Source: Acidobacteriota bacterium
GTDB lineage: Bacteria > Acidobacteriota > Terriglobia > Bryobacterales > Bryobacteraceae
Length of the DNA stretch: 64,000 nucleotides
Assembly (NCBI GenBank): GCA_016870995.1
Contig: VFZU01000004.1
Location: 59,613-123,612 of the forward strand
Direction of reading: 5' to 3'
In this document: piece by piece, positions 43,171-52,635 of the stretch
Position numbering within the stretch: position 1 is the first letter of the stretch
Layout of the letters: the number at the start of each line of letters is the position of its first letter
Translations under genes and position numbers: made by a program
The notes under the pieces: model-generated
Seen by the model: the letters and a program-made list of their open reading frames with translations, nothing else
Told to the model about the DNA's origin: nothing
Databases searched by the model: none

Positions 43171-44226
43171 ATGCTCGATCTCATTCTCATCCGCGCCCTT
43201 TTCGCCCTCTGCCTTGCGCTTTCCGCCTGGTACATGCGGCCCTTTCAACTCGATCCCATCGTGGCTGCCGGCCTTGGCGTCGCACTTGGTTCCGCTGTTG
43301 TCATCCTTGAAATTCGGCTACGAGAGATCAGCCTGAAGCGCCTGATCGGTGCAGCCATTGGCTCGATCCTCGGTATCCTCGGCGCATTTTTGATTTCGAT
43401 GGTGCTTCGCCAGTCGATCATTGATTCCTCCAGCACGGTGCCGTTTCTTCAGGTCGCCACCCTGCTCCTGATGGGCTACGTAGGTCTCATTCTTGGGGCA
43501 ACCAAGGGCGATCTTCTCAACCTTGCCGCCCTTGGCGGTATCTTTGGGGGCGAAAGTTCGACGAAAAGCGCCGCGTTCAAGATTCTCGATACCAGCGTGA
43601 TCATCGATGGCCGCATCGCAGACATTATAGAGACCGGGTTTATCGATGGGGTTCTGATCATCCCCCAGTTTGTCCTTCGTGAGCTGCAACAGGTCGCCGA
43701 CTCGAGCGACGGCCTGAAGCGCAATCGCGGCCGTCGCAGCCTCGATGTTCTGCAGCGCATTCAGAAGATGCCCAAACTGCAGATCCAGATCGTCGAAGAC
43801 GACTTTCCTCAGATAAGAGAGGTTGATCTGAAGCTGATTGAACTCGCCAAGATGTACGACTGCAAAATCGTCACCAATGACTTCAACCTGAACAAAGTCG
43901 CCCAACTGCATGGGGTTCAGGTACTAAACATCAATGATCTCGCAAACGCGATGCGTCCTGTGGTTCTGCCTGGTGAGGTAATGCGCGTGTTCATCCTCAA
44001 AGAGGGTAAGGAGCACAGCCAGGGCGTCGCCTATCTCGACGACGGCACCATGGTGGTCGTCGACAATGCTCGCAAAATGATCTCAAAGACCATCGATATC
44101 GCTGTCACCAGCGTGCTGCAAACCACTGCGGGAAAGATGATTTTTGGCCGCTTCGACGATCGAGTCCACACCGTTTACGACAACAAGAGCTTAGCCAAAG
44201 AGGCTCACGCTCAGTCAGAAGCTTAG
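43171..44226 (+). CDS. Membrane PIN/TRAM-domain protein (YacL-like)
   Basis: A 351-residue protein with four N-terminal TM helices (about 3-22, 28-46, 58-80, 92-112). A PIN nuclease domain follows at about 134-260, with the metal-binding acids in ILDTSVIIDGRI, VLRELQQVAD and IVTNDFNLNKVA. A C-terminal TRAM domain (about 275-335) contains MRVFILKEGKEHSQGVAYLDDGTMVVVDNA, here named by its ends MRVFILKEGKE and LDDGTMVVVDNA. YacL-type proteins are membrane-tethered and probably cleave or bind RNA, but their substrates are unknown. A 43162 TTG would add three residues, and the ATG at 43171 is preferred. The preceding hairpin combines terminator and promoter. Confidence 0.88.
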   Translation: MLDLILIRALFALCLALSAWYMRPFQLDPIVAAGLGVALGSAVVILEIRLREISLKRLIGAAIGSILGILGAFLISMVLRQSIIDSSSTVPFLQVATLLLMGYVGLILGATKGDLLNLAALGGIFGGESSTKSAAFKILDTSVIIDGRIADIIETGFIDGVLIIPQFVLRELQQVADSSDGLKRNRGRRSLDVLQRIQKMPKLQIQIVEDDFPQIREVDLKLIELAKMYDCKIVTNDFNLNKVAQLHGVQVLNINDLANAMRPVVLPGEVMRVFILKEGKEHSQGVAYLDDGTMVVVDNARKMISKTIDIAVTSVLQTTAGKMIFGRFDDRVHTVYDNKSLAKEAHAQSEA

Positions 44227-45047
44227 CCGAGCGAATAAGCTCCCTGTCCGTACATCCATCCTCGCCGTTGCACTGGCGCTTCGCCCCAAATGAAGTATCG
44301 CGAAGTGCGGAAAGCACCAAATCCCATTGCGATCAACAGTGTCTCCCCTTCGGCATGCGCATCGGGCAGGATCACTCGAGGTGAGGCGTTGTAGTCAAGA
44401 TCGAGCGCCGCGTCCAGCAAATCTCGTGCCACCTCAGGCGAACTCGCCGCAAACGGCCCAATCACCACCGGCTGCGCCACGGCGAATCCTTGCACCGTTC
44501 CTGCGGGATCGCGCGCAACTAAGACACGCCCGGGGGCTTCCGCATCGAGCGTTTCGATCAAACGCCAGCGGTCCCCGCCGAAGACGTCTTGGTCCCAATT
44601 TGCCACCCTACTCAAGTTGCCCCCTACCTCAAAGCGCCGCTCGATGCTCTTCCTCTTTCGCAGTACCCATTCCGTGCTCAGCCCTGCCCACCGAAACCCA
44701 AATCTTGGATAGAAAGCCAACCCCGCGTCGGTTGAATAGAGTGTGATCGACCGGAACCCATCTGCCCGCAGCCCTTCAAAGCAATACTCGAACAGCGCCG
44801 TCCCGGCGCCAGTCATCTGAACTCCGGGATCGATCGCCATCAAACCGATGTGTGCAAATGTGCCGTAATCCGTCGCCCCAACCACGCCCACCACTGCTTC
44901 CTGCTCCACCATCACCCACCAATACTGCGGCGTTAAGCTTTGGTTGCGTCGCAACATCGGGCCAAAGTCAAAGTCAACCTTGTGCGCCGCTGCCAGCACG
45001 TGGGCTGCCGCAGCCACATCTCCCGCCTCCATCAAACGAATCTGCAT
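44223..45047 (-). CDS. GNAT-family N-acetyltransferase
   Basis: The 274-residue protein has an N-terminal GNAT domain (about 1-140). The acetyl-CoA loop region is VQMTGAGTALFEYCFEGL (about 74-91), where the usual R/Q-x-x-G-x-G/A pattern reads QMTGAGTA, followed by YSTDAGLAFYPRFGFRWAG. The C-terminal part (about 150-270: VLVARDPAGTVQGFAVAQP and LLIAMGFGAF) resembles the second GNAT_18-type lobe. The substrate is unknown. A TAGAAT box lies only 5 bases before the ATG (45053-45058, minus strand), so the mRNA could be leaderless. The stop overlaps that of the PIN/TRAM gene by 4 bp (TTAG). Confidence 0.82.
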   Translation of the reverse strand: MQIRLMEAGDVAAAAHVLAAAHKVDFDFGPMLRRNQSLTPQYWWVMVEQEAVVGVVGATDYGTFAHIGLMAIDPGVQMTGAGTALFEYCFEGLRADGFRSITLYSTDAGLAFYPRFGFRWAGLSTEWVLRKRKSIERRFEVGGNLSRVANWDQDVFGGDRWRLIETLDAEAPGRVLVARDPAGTVQGFAVAQPVVIGPFAASSPEVARDLLDAALDLDYNASPRVILPDAHAEGETLLIAMGFGAFRTSRYFIWGEAPVQRRGWMYGQGAYSLG

Positions 45048-45122
45048 CGAGAATTCTATTTGAGCAAACTAGGTGCAACCGCGATTCCATCAGCACATAT
45101 CCTGCCTGACTAAACTCTAAGA

Positions 45123-45908
45123 ATGAGACCTGTGCTCACCGTACACCTGCTTCTCGAACTCCACATTGAGTTGATTTCATTACTCGAATCGCTCAGTGCT
45201 GAGAATTGGTTGGTACCCACGGTTTGCAAGGGTTGGGCCGTTCGTGACATTGCCGCTCACATGCTCGACACCCAACTTCGAACCCTGGCTATCGGCCGGG
45301 ATGCACACATGCTCCTGCCGGATCCGACCCAACCGCTCATCCAATTCCTCAACGAGTTGAATCATTCCTGGGTGCTTGCAGCGCGGCGTTTCAGCCCTGG
45401 CGTGATCGTCGATCTATTGCGGGATACCGCGCCGCGCCATGCCGCCTATTGCGAATCGCTGGCCCCATTCGAACCCGCCATGTTTCCGGTGGCATGGGCG
45501 GGCGAGACTCAGTCGCAGAACTGGTTTCACATCGGCCGGGACTACACCGAATACTGGCATCACCAACAACAGATTCGCGATGCCGTGGGAGCGATGCCCA
45601 TTACCTCGAAGCGCTATCTGGGCCCAGTTCTTGAATTGTTTATCCGTGCAATTCCGTATGCCTACCGCGATCTTGATGTCGCATCGCTTGAGGTTGAGAT
45701 CTCTGGCGAAGCGGGTGGTGTTTGGCACTACTCAAGCGCATCCGGTCTCAAAGAAGGCCCTGCGAACACGCCAGGCACTCGGATCTCGATCGATAGCGAT
45801 TCAGCCTGGCGCCTGTTCACCAACGGGCTGAAGAATCCCCATCTTGTCGCCTCGGGTGACCCGGTCCTGATTGCGCATTTCGCCAATGTTCGCGCGGTGA
45901 TGGTCTAG
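45123..45908 (+). CDS. DinB/MDMPI-type protein (maleylpyruvate isomerase fold)
   Basis: The 261-residue protein shows the MDMPI_N pattern: an N-terminal four-helix bundle with [19 protein letters not shown] (about 30-48), including the metal-ligand His of WxVRDIxAH. A middle segment [28 protein letters not shown] (cited as [20 protein letters not shown]) holds the other His ligands, and a small C-terminal domain follows. Such proteins bind a divalent metal and often use a low-molecular-weight thiol in transfer reactions (mycothiol in actinobacteria, bacillithiol elsewhere). The actual substrate is unknown. A TAAACT element lies 6 bases before the ATG. Its stop shares CTAG with rlmN. Confidence 0.75.
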   Translation: MRPVLTVHLLLELHIELISLLESLSAENWLVPTVCKGWAVRDIAAHMLDTQLRTLAIGRDAHMLLPDPTQPLIQFLNELNHSWVLAARRFSPGVIVDLLRDTAPRHAAYCESLAPFEPAMFPVAWAGETQSQNWFHIGRDYTEYWHHQQQIRDAVGAMPITSKRYLGPVLELFIRAIPYAYRDLDVASLEVEISGEAGGVWHYSSASGLKEGPANTPGTRISIDSDSAWRLFTNGLKNPHLVASGDPVLIAHFANVRAVMV

Positions 45909-46951
45909 TTCTGAAGCTGAACTAACTCGTCGCTCATGCGCTTCAATTGCCCGCAGGCCGCGTAAATGTCGAGGCCGCGGGGCTTGCGTACAAAGCACGG
46001 CATCCCAGCCTTTACGATCTCCTGAAAGCTCGCTACGCGCTCGGGGTCGGGCGTTTCAAACGGTATGCCCGGGCCTGGGTTCAACGCAATCAGATTTACT
46101 TTGCAATTGATGTTGGCGAGCATCTTGCGAACACGCTTCGCATCGGTGTCCGTATCGTTTACTCCCCGCAGCATCACGTATTCGAAGGTCAGCGCTTCCC
46201 AACTTCGCAGCGGATAATCGGCACACACCTCAATCAGATCTTTCAAATGCCACTTCTTTGTAATTGGCATGATCTCGATCCGTTGCTCTTCATGCGATGC
46301 ATTTAAGCTGATCGCGAGCTTCGGCCGCACCGGCGACTTTGCCAGTTCCAGAATCTTCGGAATCAACCCGGATGTCGACACCGTGACGCGCCGCTCGCTC
46401 ATTCCAACACCCGCAGGGTCCACCAGCAACCGTGTAGCTTTCAGCACGGCATCCAGATTCATCAACGGCTCGCCCTGCCCCATCATGACGATGTTCATTT
46501 GGCGGTCATGCGGGTCCAGATGATGCGCGGCGGCGATGTGCAGCACCTGCCCGACGATTTCACCTGCCGTCAGATTTCGCTCCAGGCCCATGAGCGCCGT
46601 CAGGCAAAACTTGCAATCCACCGGACAACCCACTTGGGACGAGATGCATAACGTATCTCGCCCGTTTTCGGGCATAAACACAGCCTCGACGCTCTTGCCA
46701 TCCGCCAGCCCCAGCAAATACCGCACCGTGCCATCGACGCTGTCGTAGCGCGAATCCGTCTTCAGCGCTCCGGTCTTGAACTCCTCCCGCAGCGCCGCCG
46801 GCAGCGACTTTGCCAGCGCCAGATCCAACTTTCGCTGTGAATACAAAGCCTCATACATCTGCTTGGCCCGAAACTTGGGATACCGGCCTCCCAGCGCCGC
46901 TTCCATGTCGGGCAGGTCCATGCCCATCAGCGTTTGTTGCTGCTCTGTCAC
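45905..46951 (-). CDS. rlmN: 23S rRNA (adenine2503-C2)/tRNA methyltransferase RlmN
   Basis: A radical-SAM enzyme that methylates A2503 of 23S rRNA and A37 of some tRNAs. The protein (348 residues from GTG at 46951) has the [4Fe-4S] motif CPVDCKFC (CxxxCxxC), [12 protein letters not shown] with the conserved GEP, and [10 protein letters not shown]. The C-terminal [12 protein letters not shown] includes the methyl-carrying Cys. The GTG start avoids overlap with the divergent peptidase gene. A longer form from 47002 would overlap that gene by 16 bp. The stop overlaps the MDMPI-type gene by 4 bp. Confidence 0.92.
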   Translation of the reverse strand: MTEQQQTLMGMDLPDMEAALGGRYPKFRAKQMYEALYSQRKLDLALAKSLPAALREEFKTGALKTDSRYDSVDGTVRYLLGLADGKSVEAVFMPENGRDTLCISSQVGCPVDCKFCLTALMGLERNLTAGEIVGQVLHIAAAHHLDPHDRQMNIVMMGQGEPLMNLDAVLKATRLLVDPAGVGMSERRVTVSTSGLIPKILELAKSPVRPKLAISLNASHEEQRIEIMPITKKWHLKDLIEVCADYPLRSWEALTFEYVMLRGVNDTDTDAKRVRKMLANINCKVNLIALNPGPGIPFETPDPERVASFQEIVKAGMPCFVRKPRGLDIYAACGQLKRMSDELVQLQN

Positions 46952-46986
46952 AATATAAGTATCCGTCCTCTCGTCAGCTTCCACCA

Positions 46987-48264
46987 ATGAATTCCAACCC
47001 ACCCCGCGAAATCCAAAGCTCCACGCTGCCTAATGGCCTCAAAATCGTCACCGAGCGCATGCCTCACGTTCGCAGTGTCTCGATCGGCACCTGGATCGCC
47101 TCCGGCTCACGCCTCGAAAAGGGATTTGAACGCGGCATCGCCCACTTCCTCGAGCACATGCTCTTCAAAGGCACCACCACCCGTTCAGCTGAAGACATCG
47201 CCCGCGCAGTCGATTCCGTCGGCGGCAATCTCGACGCCTTCACCAGCAAAGAACTTGTTTCCTACAACACGAAAGTCCTCGACGAGCACCTTCCGATCGC
47301 CTGGGACATCCTCTCCGATCTGGTTCTCAATCCTGTGTTCGATGCGGAAGAACTCGAGAAAGAAAAAGGCGTGATTCTCGAAGAGCTCAAGATGGAGCTC
47401 GACAATCCCGAGTACATGGTTCACGAGCTTTTCGTCAAGCATCTCTGGAAAGGCCACGGCCTCTCGCAGCCCATCATCGGCACCAAGCCCACCATTCAGG
47501 GCTTCACGCGCGACATGCTTGTCGATTACCACCAGCGCATCTACACTCCCGCCAACATTGTCATCACCGCCACTGGCAATCTTGAACACTCGCAAATCAT
47601 GGATATGGTGGCCAAGTCCTTCGAAGGCCGCCCCGTCGGCAAGAAGCTTCCGAAGCAGAAGAAGCCTACCGTCCAGTCTCCCTTTGTGTTGAAGCACAAG
47701 CGCACCCAGCAAGCTCATGTTTACATCGGCGCACCCAGCTATCCCATTGATCACGAAACCCGCTACGCCTCCTACATCCTGAACACGATTCTCGGCGGCG
47801 GCATGTCTTCGCGACTCTTCCAGAACATCCGCGAGCGTCAGGGCCTCGCCTACGCTGTCATGTCCGACCTGATGCTGTATCGCGACGGCGGCGCCATCGC
47901 CATCTACGCCGGCACCTCGGCGGAAACTCTCCAGAAGGTGATCACCTCGGTGATGGAAGAGTTCCGCGATCTCAAGAACAACCCTGTCCCAGCCGAAGAG
48001 CTGCGCCGGGCCAAGGAGCACCTCAAGGGATCGCTCATGCTCTCGCTTGAATCCACCAATTCGCGCATGACCAACCTGGCTCGCCAACAGATTTTCTTCG
48101 GTCGATTCTTCTCGATGGACGAAATGCTGGCCAGCATTGAAGCGGTCACCGCGGAAGAAGTTCAGAAGCTTGCCAGCGACGCCTTCGTCACCGAGAAACT
48201 CTCACTCACGGTGCTCGGTAAAGTTGATGGCCTTGCGCTCGATCGATCCATCTTGACCTGCTAA
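46987..48264 (+). CDS. M16-family zinc peptidase
   Basis: A 425-residue pitrilysin/insulinase-type peptidase. The inverted zinc motif HxxEH is present as [14 protein letters not shown] (about residues 54-67), with the downstream Glu ligand in LEELKMELD (about 130). The second half contains [10 protein letters not shown], the substrate-binding R/Y region. Length and form match the bacterial single-chain dimer type similar to mitochondrial processing peptidase beta and YmxG/PqqL. There is no signal peptide, so it is cytoplasmic. It is divergent from rlmN with 35 bp between the starts and is followed after 5 bp by the TPM-domain gene. Confidence 0.9.
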   Translation: MNSNPPREIQSSTLPNGLKIVTERMPHVRSVSIGTWIASGSRLEKGFERGIAHFLEHMLFKGTTTRSAEDIARAVDSVGGNLDAFTSKELVSYNTKVLDEHLPIAWDILSDLVLNPVFDAEELEKEKGVILEELKMELDNPEYMVHELFVKHLWKGHGLSQPIIGTKPTIQGFTRDMLVDYHQRIYTPANIVITATGNLEHSQIMDMVAKSFEGRPVGKKLPKQKKPTVQSPFVLKHKRTQQAHVYIGAPSYPIDHETRYASYILNTILGGGMSSRLFQNIRERQGLAYAVMSDLMLYRDGGAIAIYAGTSAETLQKVITSVMEEFRDLKNNPVPAEELRRAKEHLKGSLMLSLESTNSRMTNLARQQIFFGRFFSMDEMLASIEAVTAEEVQKLASDAFVTEKLSLTVLGKVDGLALDRSILTC

Positions 48265-48269
48265 CTCGC

Positions 48270-49013
48270 GTGTTCCGCCTCGCCTTCAGCCTCGTCCTCG
48301 CCCTCTGCGCCACGGCTGCGGATTGGACGAAGCTGAAGCCCGAAGGCTATCTTTCCGACTTCGCCCAAGTCGTCGATCCCGACTCTCGCGAAGCCATCGA
48401 TCGCTACCTCACCGCGGTGGAGCGAACGAGTGGTGTGCAAATCGCCATCGTCACGATCGACACTCTCGACGGCGACATCATCGACGATGTGGCAAACAAG
48501 CTCTATCGCCAGTTTGGCGTTGGAGTGAAGGGCAAGAACGAAGGTGCCCTGTTTCTCCTCGCGATCCTCGATCGAAAGTCGCGTCTTGAGGTCGGCTACG
48601 GCCTCGAGCCGATCGTTCCCGACGGCGTGGCCGGCGACATCATCCGCGCCATGCGGCCCGCCCTGCGCGCCGCCCAATATGGCCCAGCGCTAATCGAAGC
48701 CACACGCATGCTCGGCACTAAAATCGCCGCCGGCAAGAACATCACGATTGACGAACAATTGCCTCCTCGCCAGTCGTTCCGCGAAGTTCAGCGACCTGAT
48801 GAACTCCGCGATTACATACCCGTCTTGGTCGTCGCGGGCATTTTCATCTTGATCTCGATTTTCGGCCGCAACCGGCGTCGCGGTCGTCGCGGTGGCACGT
48901 CGTGGATCATCCCCAGCGGTGGCGGATTTGGCGGCAGCGGCGGTGGTGGATCCAGTTGGGGCGGCTTCGGCGGTGGTGATTCCGGCGGCGGTGGCGCCTC
49001 CAGCGACTGGTAA
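48270..49013 (+). CDS. TPM-domain membrane protein (YgcG-like)
   Basis: The 247-residue protein has a signal peptide (FRLAFSLVLALCATAA). A TPM domain follows (about 28-150: YLSDFAQVVDPDSREAIDRYL, cited as YLSDFAQVVDPDS, then VGVKGKNEGALFLLAI and RLEVGYGLEPIVPDG). One TM helix lies at about 180-198 (YIPVLVVAGIFILISIFG), followed by an Arg stretch and a Gly/Ser-rich tail ending in SSDW. TPM proteins are secreted or membrane-anchored and are frequently encoded beside LemA, as here (two genes downstream). Some have phosphatase activity in plants. The start is GTG. Function is unknown. Confidence 0.82.
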   Translation: MFRLAFSLVLALCATAADWTKLKPEGYLSDFAQVVDPDSREAIDRYLTAVERTSGVQIAIVTIDTLDGDIIDDVANKLYRQFGVGVKGKNEGALFLLAILDRKSRLEVGYGLEPIVPDGVAGDIIRAMRPALRAAQYGPALIEATRMLGTKIAAGKNITIDEQLPPRQSFREVQRPDELRDYIPVLVVAGIFILISIFGRNRRRGRRGGTSWIIPSGGGFGGSGGGGSSWGGFGGGDSGGGGASSDW

Positions 49014-49021
49014 GGACAATC

Positions 49022-49732
49022 ATGGATATCGAAAAGAAACTCAACGAACTCGTCAGCCGCGCCCAATCCGCGCTCGGCAGCAATCTCGATTCGATCCTGC
49101 TCTATGGCTCTGCAGCCCGCAACGAATTCGATTCGGGCCACTCTGATCTCAACATCCTCATCTTGTCGAAAACGATAGACCGCGCCACCCTCTCCGCCAT
49201 AGCCCCGCTCGTGCTGTGGTGGCGTGAGGCCGACAACCCCCAACCACTGTTGTTCACGCGCGAGGAGTTTCTTAAATCCACCGATGCTTTCCCCATTGAG
49301 ATCATCGACATCCAGGCGGCGCATCGCCTGCTTTGGGGCGACGATCCAATGCCAGGTCTTACAGTGGACCCCGCCCATCACCGCGCCCAGCTGGAACACG
49401 AAATCCGCTCGAAACTTCTGCGCCTACGCCAGAAGGCAATGCCCATCCTGCAGGACCCCCAGCCCCTGCTCAAGCTGATGGCCGAGTCCGTCACTACTTT
49501 CCTGCTCTTCGTCCGCCATGCCCTTCTGCTCAAACAGCTCGAGGCCCCCCAGTCGCGCCGCCAACTCCTCGAAGCCGCCCACAAAGCCGGCCTGATCGCC
49601 CCATCCTGCTTCGCGCAATTGATCGACCTTCGGGAAGGAAAACTCAGCCCCAAATCGCTGGACTCAGTACAATTGTTCGAAGACTACCTGAAGCAGATTC
49701 AAGATCTCGTCGCGTCGATCGACGCCCACTAG
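49022..49732 (+). CDS. Nucleotidyltransferase-domain protein with altered metal site
   Basis: A 236-residue protein. The N-terminal 100 residues show a minimal nucleotidyltransferase fold: SILLYGSAARNEFDSGHSDLNILIL (cited as LYGSAARNEFDSGHSDLNI), which corresponds to GSxxxGxxxxxSDxDL. The second catalytic Asp is Asn here (SDLN). The rest (about 110-236) is helical and resembles HEPN-type bundles in character, but I see no Rx4-6H motif. Because of the Asp-to-Asn change it may bind nucleotides without catalysis. It is embedded between the TPM and LemA genes (8 and 12 bp gaps). Confidence 0.7.
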   Translation: MDIEKKLNELVSRAQSALGSNLDSILLYGSAARNEFDSGHSDLNILILSKTIDRATLSAIAPLVLWWREADNPQPLLFTREEFLKSTDAFPIEIIDIQAAHRLLWGDDPMPGLTVDPAHHRAQLEHEIRSKLLRLRQKAMPILQDPQPLLKLMAESVTTFLLFVRHALLLKQLEAPQSRRQLLEAAHKAGLIAPSCFAQLIDLREGKLSPKSLDSVQLFEDYLKQIQDLVASIDAH

Positions 49733-49744
49733 AGGAAACCCACT

Positions 49745-50317
49745 ATGCGTACCGCTCTAATCATTCTTGGTGTTCTCGTTATTGGCGCGCTTGTACTTGG
49801 CGGCCAGCTGATGGGCAGCCGCAATGACCTTGTCACCAAGCGCGAAGCAATCGAAGGCACCTGGGCCCAGGTCGACGTCGCTCTCCAGCGCCGCGCCGAT
49901 CTGATCCCCAACCTTGTAAACACGGTCAAAGGCTTCGCCACCCAGGAAAAAGAAGTTTTCTCCAACATCGCCAACGCCCGCGCCGCCCTGTCCGGGGCCC
50001 GCACCAATGGGGAAAAGATCGCTGCCAATGGCCAGCTCGATAGCGCTCTCGCCCGTCTGTTGGTTGTCGTCGAAAGCTATCCGCAACTGAAGTCCAACGA
50101 AAACTTCATGCGTCTCCAGGACGAACTCGCCGGCACTGAAAACCGCATCGCCGTCGAACGCCGCAAGTACAATGAAGTGGTTCAGGATTACAACACCACC
50201 CGCGACCGCTTCCCCACCAATATCGCCGCGTCGATCTTCGGCTTTGCCCGCAATGACGCCTACTTCAAAACAGATCCCGGTGCTCGTGTCGCACCCAAAG
50301 TGGACTTTTCCAAGTAA
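49745..50317 (+). CDS. LemA-family membrane protein
   Basis: The 190-residue protein begins with one TM helix (about 4-22: [17 protein letters not shown]) and continues with the LemA coiled-coil fold: [35 protein letters not shown] (cited as [19 protein letters not shown]), a hallmark of the family. [22 protein letters not shown] lies at the C-terminus (cited as [16 protein letters not shown]). Members face the periplasm or cell exterior and have no defined biochemical role, but are commonly paired with TPM/YgcG proteins, as here. AGAGGAAA precedes the ATG by about 7 bases. Confidence 0.9.
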   Translation: MRTALIILGVLVIGALVLGGQLMGSRNDLVTKREAIEGTWAQVDVALQRRADLIPNLVNTVKGFATQEKEVFSNIANARAALSGARTNGEKIAANGQLDSALARLLVVVESYPQLKSNENFMRLQDELAGTENRIAVERRKYNEVVQDYNTTRDRFPTNIAASIFGFARNDAYFKTDPGARVAPKVDFSK

Positions 50318-50333
50318 GAGGATTCATCACATC

Positions 50334-51776
50334 ATGCAAACCTACGGAAATTACATCAATGGCGAGTGGCTCACCTCCGGGCCCACCTTTGAGAACATCA
50401 ACCCCGCCAACACCGACGAAATCGTCGGCCTCTTCGTGAAGGCCACAGCCGCTGATGTGGATGCGGCCGCCGATGCCGCCGCCGCGGCATTCCCCAAGTG
50501 GGCTGCCATGGCCGCCCCCGCCCGCGCCAACATCCTCTTCAAGGCTGCCGACATCCTGGAAAGCCGCTTCGATCAGATCGCCGCAGAAATGACGCGTGAA
50601 GAAGGCAAGACCTTCCCTGAAGCCAAGGGCGAGTGCCGCCGCACCATCAACATCCTCAAGTACTTCGCCGGCGAAGGCTCCCGCATGGGCGGCCATCTTG
50701 TACCGAGCGAACGCGATCGCGTCCACATGTTTGCCATCCGCAAGCCCATCGGCGTCGTCGGTCTCGTCACTCCCTGGAACTTCCCCAGTGCCATCCCTTG
50801 CTGGAAGCTCGCGCCGGCCCTCATCTGCGGCAACACGGTAGTGATCAAGCCCGCCAGCGCCGCCCCTCTTTCGGCCTGGCGCATCATCGAAGCTCTGCAC
50901 GAAGCCGGCATCCCCAAAGGTGTCGTCAACTTCGTCGCTGGTTCAGGCGGCACACTTGGCAAGGCTCTCGTCGAAGCCAAGCCCCTCAAGGCCATCTCGT
51001 TCACCGGCTCGGAATCGATCGGAAAGTGGATCCACACCGAAGCCTCCAAGCGCATGCTCCGCATCCAGCTGGAAATGGGCGGCAAGAACCCGACCATCGT
51101 GCTGAAGGACGCCGACTTCAACGCCGCCGTCGAAAATGTCGCCAACGCCGCTTTCTTCTCCACCGGCCAGAAGTGCACCGCGACATCCCGTGCCATCGTC
51201 GAAGACGAGATCTACGACAAGTTCGTCGCCGCCCTCGTTGAGCGCACCAAGAAGCTCAAGGTCGGCAACGGCATGGAAGCTGGCATCGACATCGGCCCCG
51301 CCGTTGACGAAGCCGCCCTCAACGCGATCCTCGAATACATCGAGATCGGCAAGAAAGAACACGGCGCGCCCGTTGTAGGCGGCAACCGTCTCACCGGCGG
51401 CGCTTTCGACAAAGGCTACTACGTCGAACCCACCATTTTCGCGGACGTCAAAGAAGACGCCCGCATTGCCAAAGAGGAAATCTTTGGCCCCGTCCTCACC
51501 GTTCACCGCGCCAGCAACTTCGAGGACGCTCTCCGCATGGCCAACTCCACCCAGTACGGCCTCTCCGCCAGTGTGCAAACCAGCAACGTGTCCCGCGTCT
51601 TTGACTTCGTCTACGGCGCCGAAGCGGGTCTACTGACGGTCAACCTTCCCTCTGCTGGCGTCGAATACCAGCTCCCCTTCGGCGGCACCAAGGACTCCTC
51701 CTTCGGTCCCAAAGAACAGGGTCCAGCGGCCTTCGATTTCTACAGCGACTACAAAACCATCTACCTCAAGTATTAA
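50334..51776 (+). CDS. Aldehyde dehydrogenase (alpha-ketoglutaric semialdehyde type?)
   Basis: A 480-residue NAD(P)-dependent ALDH. It has the cofactor/substrate segments PWNFPSAIPCWKLAPAL and NTVVIKPAS, the Glu motif LEMGGKNPTIVL (about residue 250), and the catalytic Cys in FFSTGQKCTATSR (about 284). The phosphate region is GYYVEPTIFADV, with EEIFGPVL near the C-terminus. Sequence style and the directly following FAH-family gene (13 bp) point to 2,5-dioxopentanoate (alpha-ketoglutaric semialdehyde) dehydrogenase of oxidative pentose or hexarate breakdown, giving 2-oxoglutarate. That substrate call is inference. The start is the ATG at 50334. An in-frame reading upstream overlaps lemA. Confidence 0.85.
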   Translation: MQTYGNYINGEWLTSGPTFENINPANTDEIVGLFVKATAADVDAAADAAAAAFPKWAAMAAPARANILFKAADILESRFDQIAAEMTREEGKTFPEAKGECRRTINILKYFAGEGSRMGGHLVPSERDRVHMFAIRKPIGVVGLVTPWNFPSAIPCWKLAPALICGNTVVIKPASAAPLSAWRIIEALHEAGIPKGVVNFVAGSGGTLGKALVEAKPLKAISFTGSESIGKWIHTEASKRMLRIQLEMGGKNPTIVLKDADFNAAVENVANAAFFSTGQKCTATSRAIVEDEIYDKFVAALVERTKKLKVGNGMEAGIDIGPAVDEAALNAILEYIEIGKKEHGAPVVGGNRLTGGAFDKGYYVEPTIFADVKEDARIAKEEIFGPVLTVHRASNFEDALRMANSTQYGLSASVQTSNVSRVFDFVYGAEAGLLTVNLPSAGVEYQLPFGGTKDSSFGPKEQGPAAFDFYSDYKTIYLKY

Positions 51777-51789
51777 CGGACACACATCG

Positions 51790-52635
51790 ATGAAACTAGG
51801 ACAGATCAAATCGAACGGCGCCGTCGTCGCCGCCATCTTCGAGGACGCAACGCACGCGCGCCCTATCCCCGACTATTCCATGTACGACCTCGTCAAGCGC
51901 GCCGACGTGGAGGGCCTCGAGCTCAACACTCTCGCCGGCCGCTTGGCTAGCACGCTCGTCGAAGAAGTCACCCCGCTCATCCCGATCGCTCCCCGCGAAG
52001 TCTGGGGTGCCGGCTGCACTTACGAGATCAGCTCCAGCTTCCGCGATGCCGAGCACGGCACGCGCGAAGGCTTCTACCGCGCGGTCTTTGAAGGCGGTCG
52101 CCCCGAGCTGTTCTTCAAGGGCACAGCCCGCGTCGCCGTTGGCCCCGGCCAGCCGATCGGCATCCGCGAAGATTCAAAGTTCACTGCCCCTGAGCCTGAG
52201 CTTGCCGTGTTGATCGGCTCCAAGGGCCAGATCTTCGGCTATACGGTTTCCAATGACGTCTCCGCCTGGGACATCGAAAAGGAGAACCCCCTCTATCTGC
52301 CGCAATCGAAGACCTTCACCGGCTGCGCCAGCCTCGGCCCAGTATTTGTCACCCCTGACGAAATCGGCGATGTCTACGACCTCGAGATGACCTGCAAGAT
52401 CACTCGCGGTGACAAGACCACCTTCGAGGGCTCCACTTCAACCAAGAAGCTGGGTCGCAAGATCGAGGACATCATTGGCTTCCTGCTGCGCTCGAATCCG
52501 GTCCCCTGCGGCACAGTTCTGCAAACGGGCACCGGCATCATCGTCACTCAGGAGAGCGCTCTCGCTCCCGGCGACGTCGTCACCATCACGGTCCCGCAGA
52601 TCGGCACTCTTTCCAACCCCGCCGCGATCGTCTAG
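51790..52635 (+). CDS. Fumarylacetoacetate-hydrolase-family enzyme (2-keto-3-deoxypentonate dehydratase?)
   Basis: The 281-residue protein belongs to the FAH superfamily. The metal site is APEPELAVLIG (E-x-E, about residues 137-147) and the conserved VSNDVSAWDIEKENP follows (about 158-172, canonical GNDVSxRDxE). The large FAH members with an N-terminal domain like this include 2-keto-3-deoxy-arabinonate/xylonate dehydratases, whose product is the substrate of the ALDH encoded just upstream. This makes a Weimberg-type pair likely, although other FAH functions (hydrolases, decarboxylases) cannot be excluded. A 17-bp tandem repeat and a strong terminator follow the stop. Confidence 0.8.
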   Translation: MKLGQIKSNGAVVAAIFEDATHARPIPDYSMYDLVKRADVEGLELNTLAGRLASTLVEEVTPLIPIAPREVWGAGCTYEISSSFRDAEHGTREGFYRAVFEGGRPELFFKGTARVAVGPGQPIGIREDSKFTAPEPELAVLIGSKGQIFGYTVSNDVSAWDIEKENPLYLPQSKTFTGCASLGPVFVTPDEIGDVYDLEMTCKITRGDKTTFEGSTSTKKLGRKIEDIIGFLLRSNPVPCGTVLQTGTGIIVTQESALAPGDVVTITVPQIGTLSNPAAIV

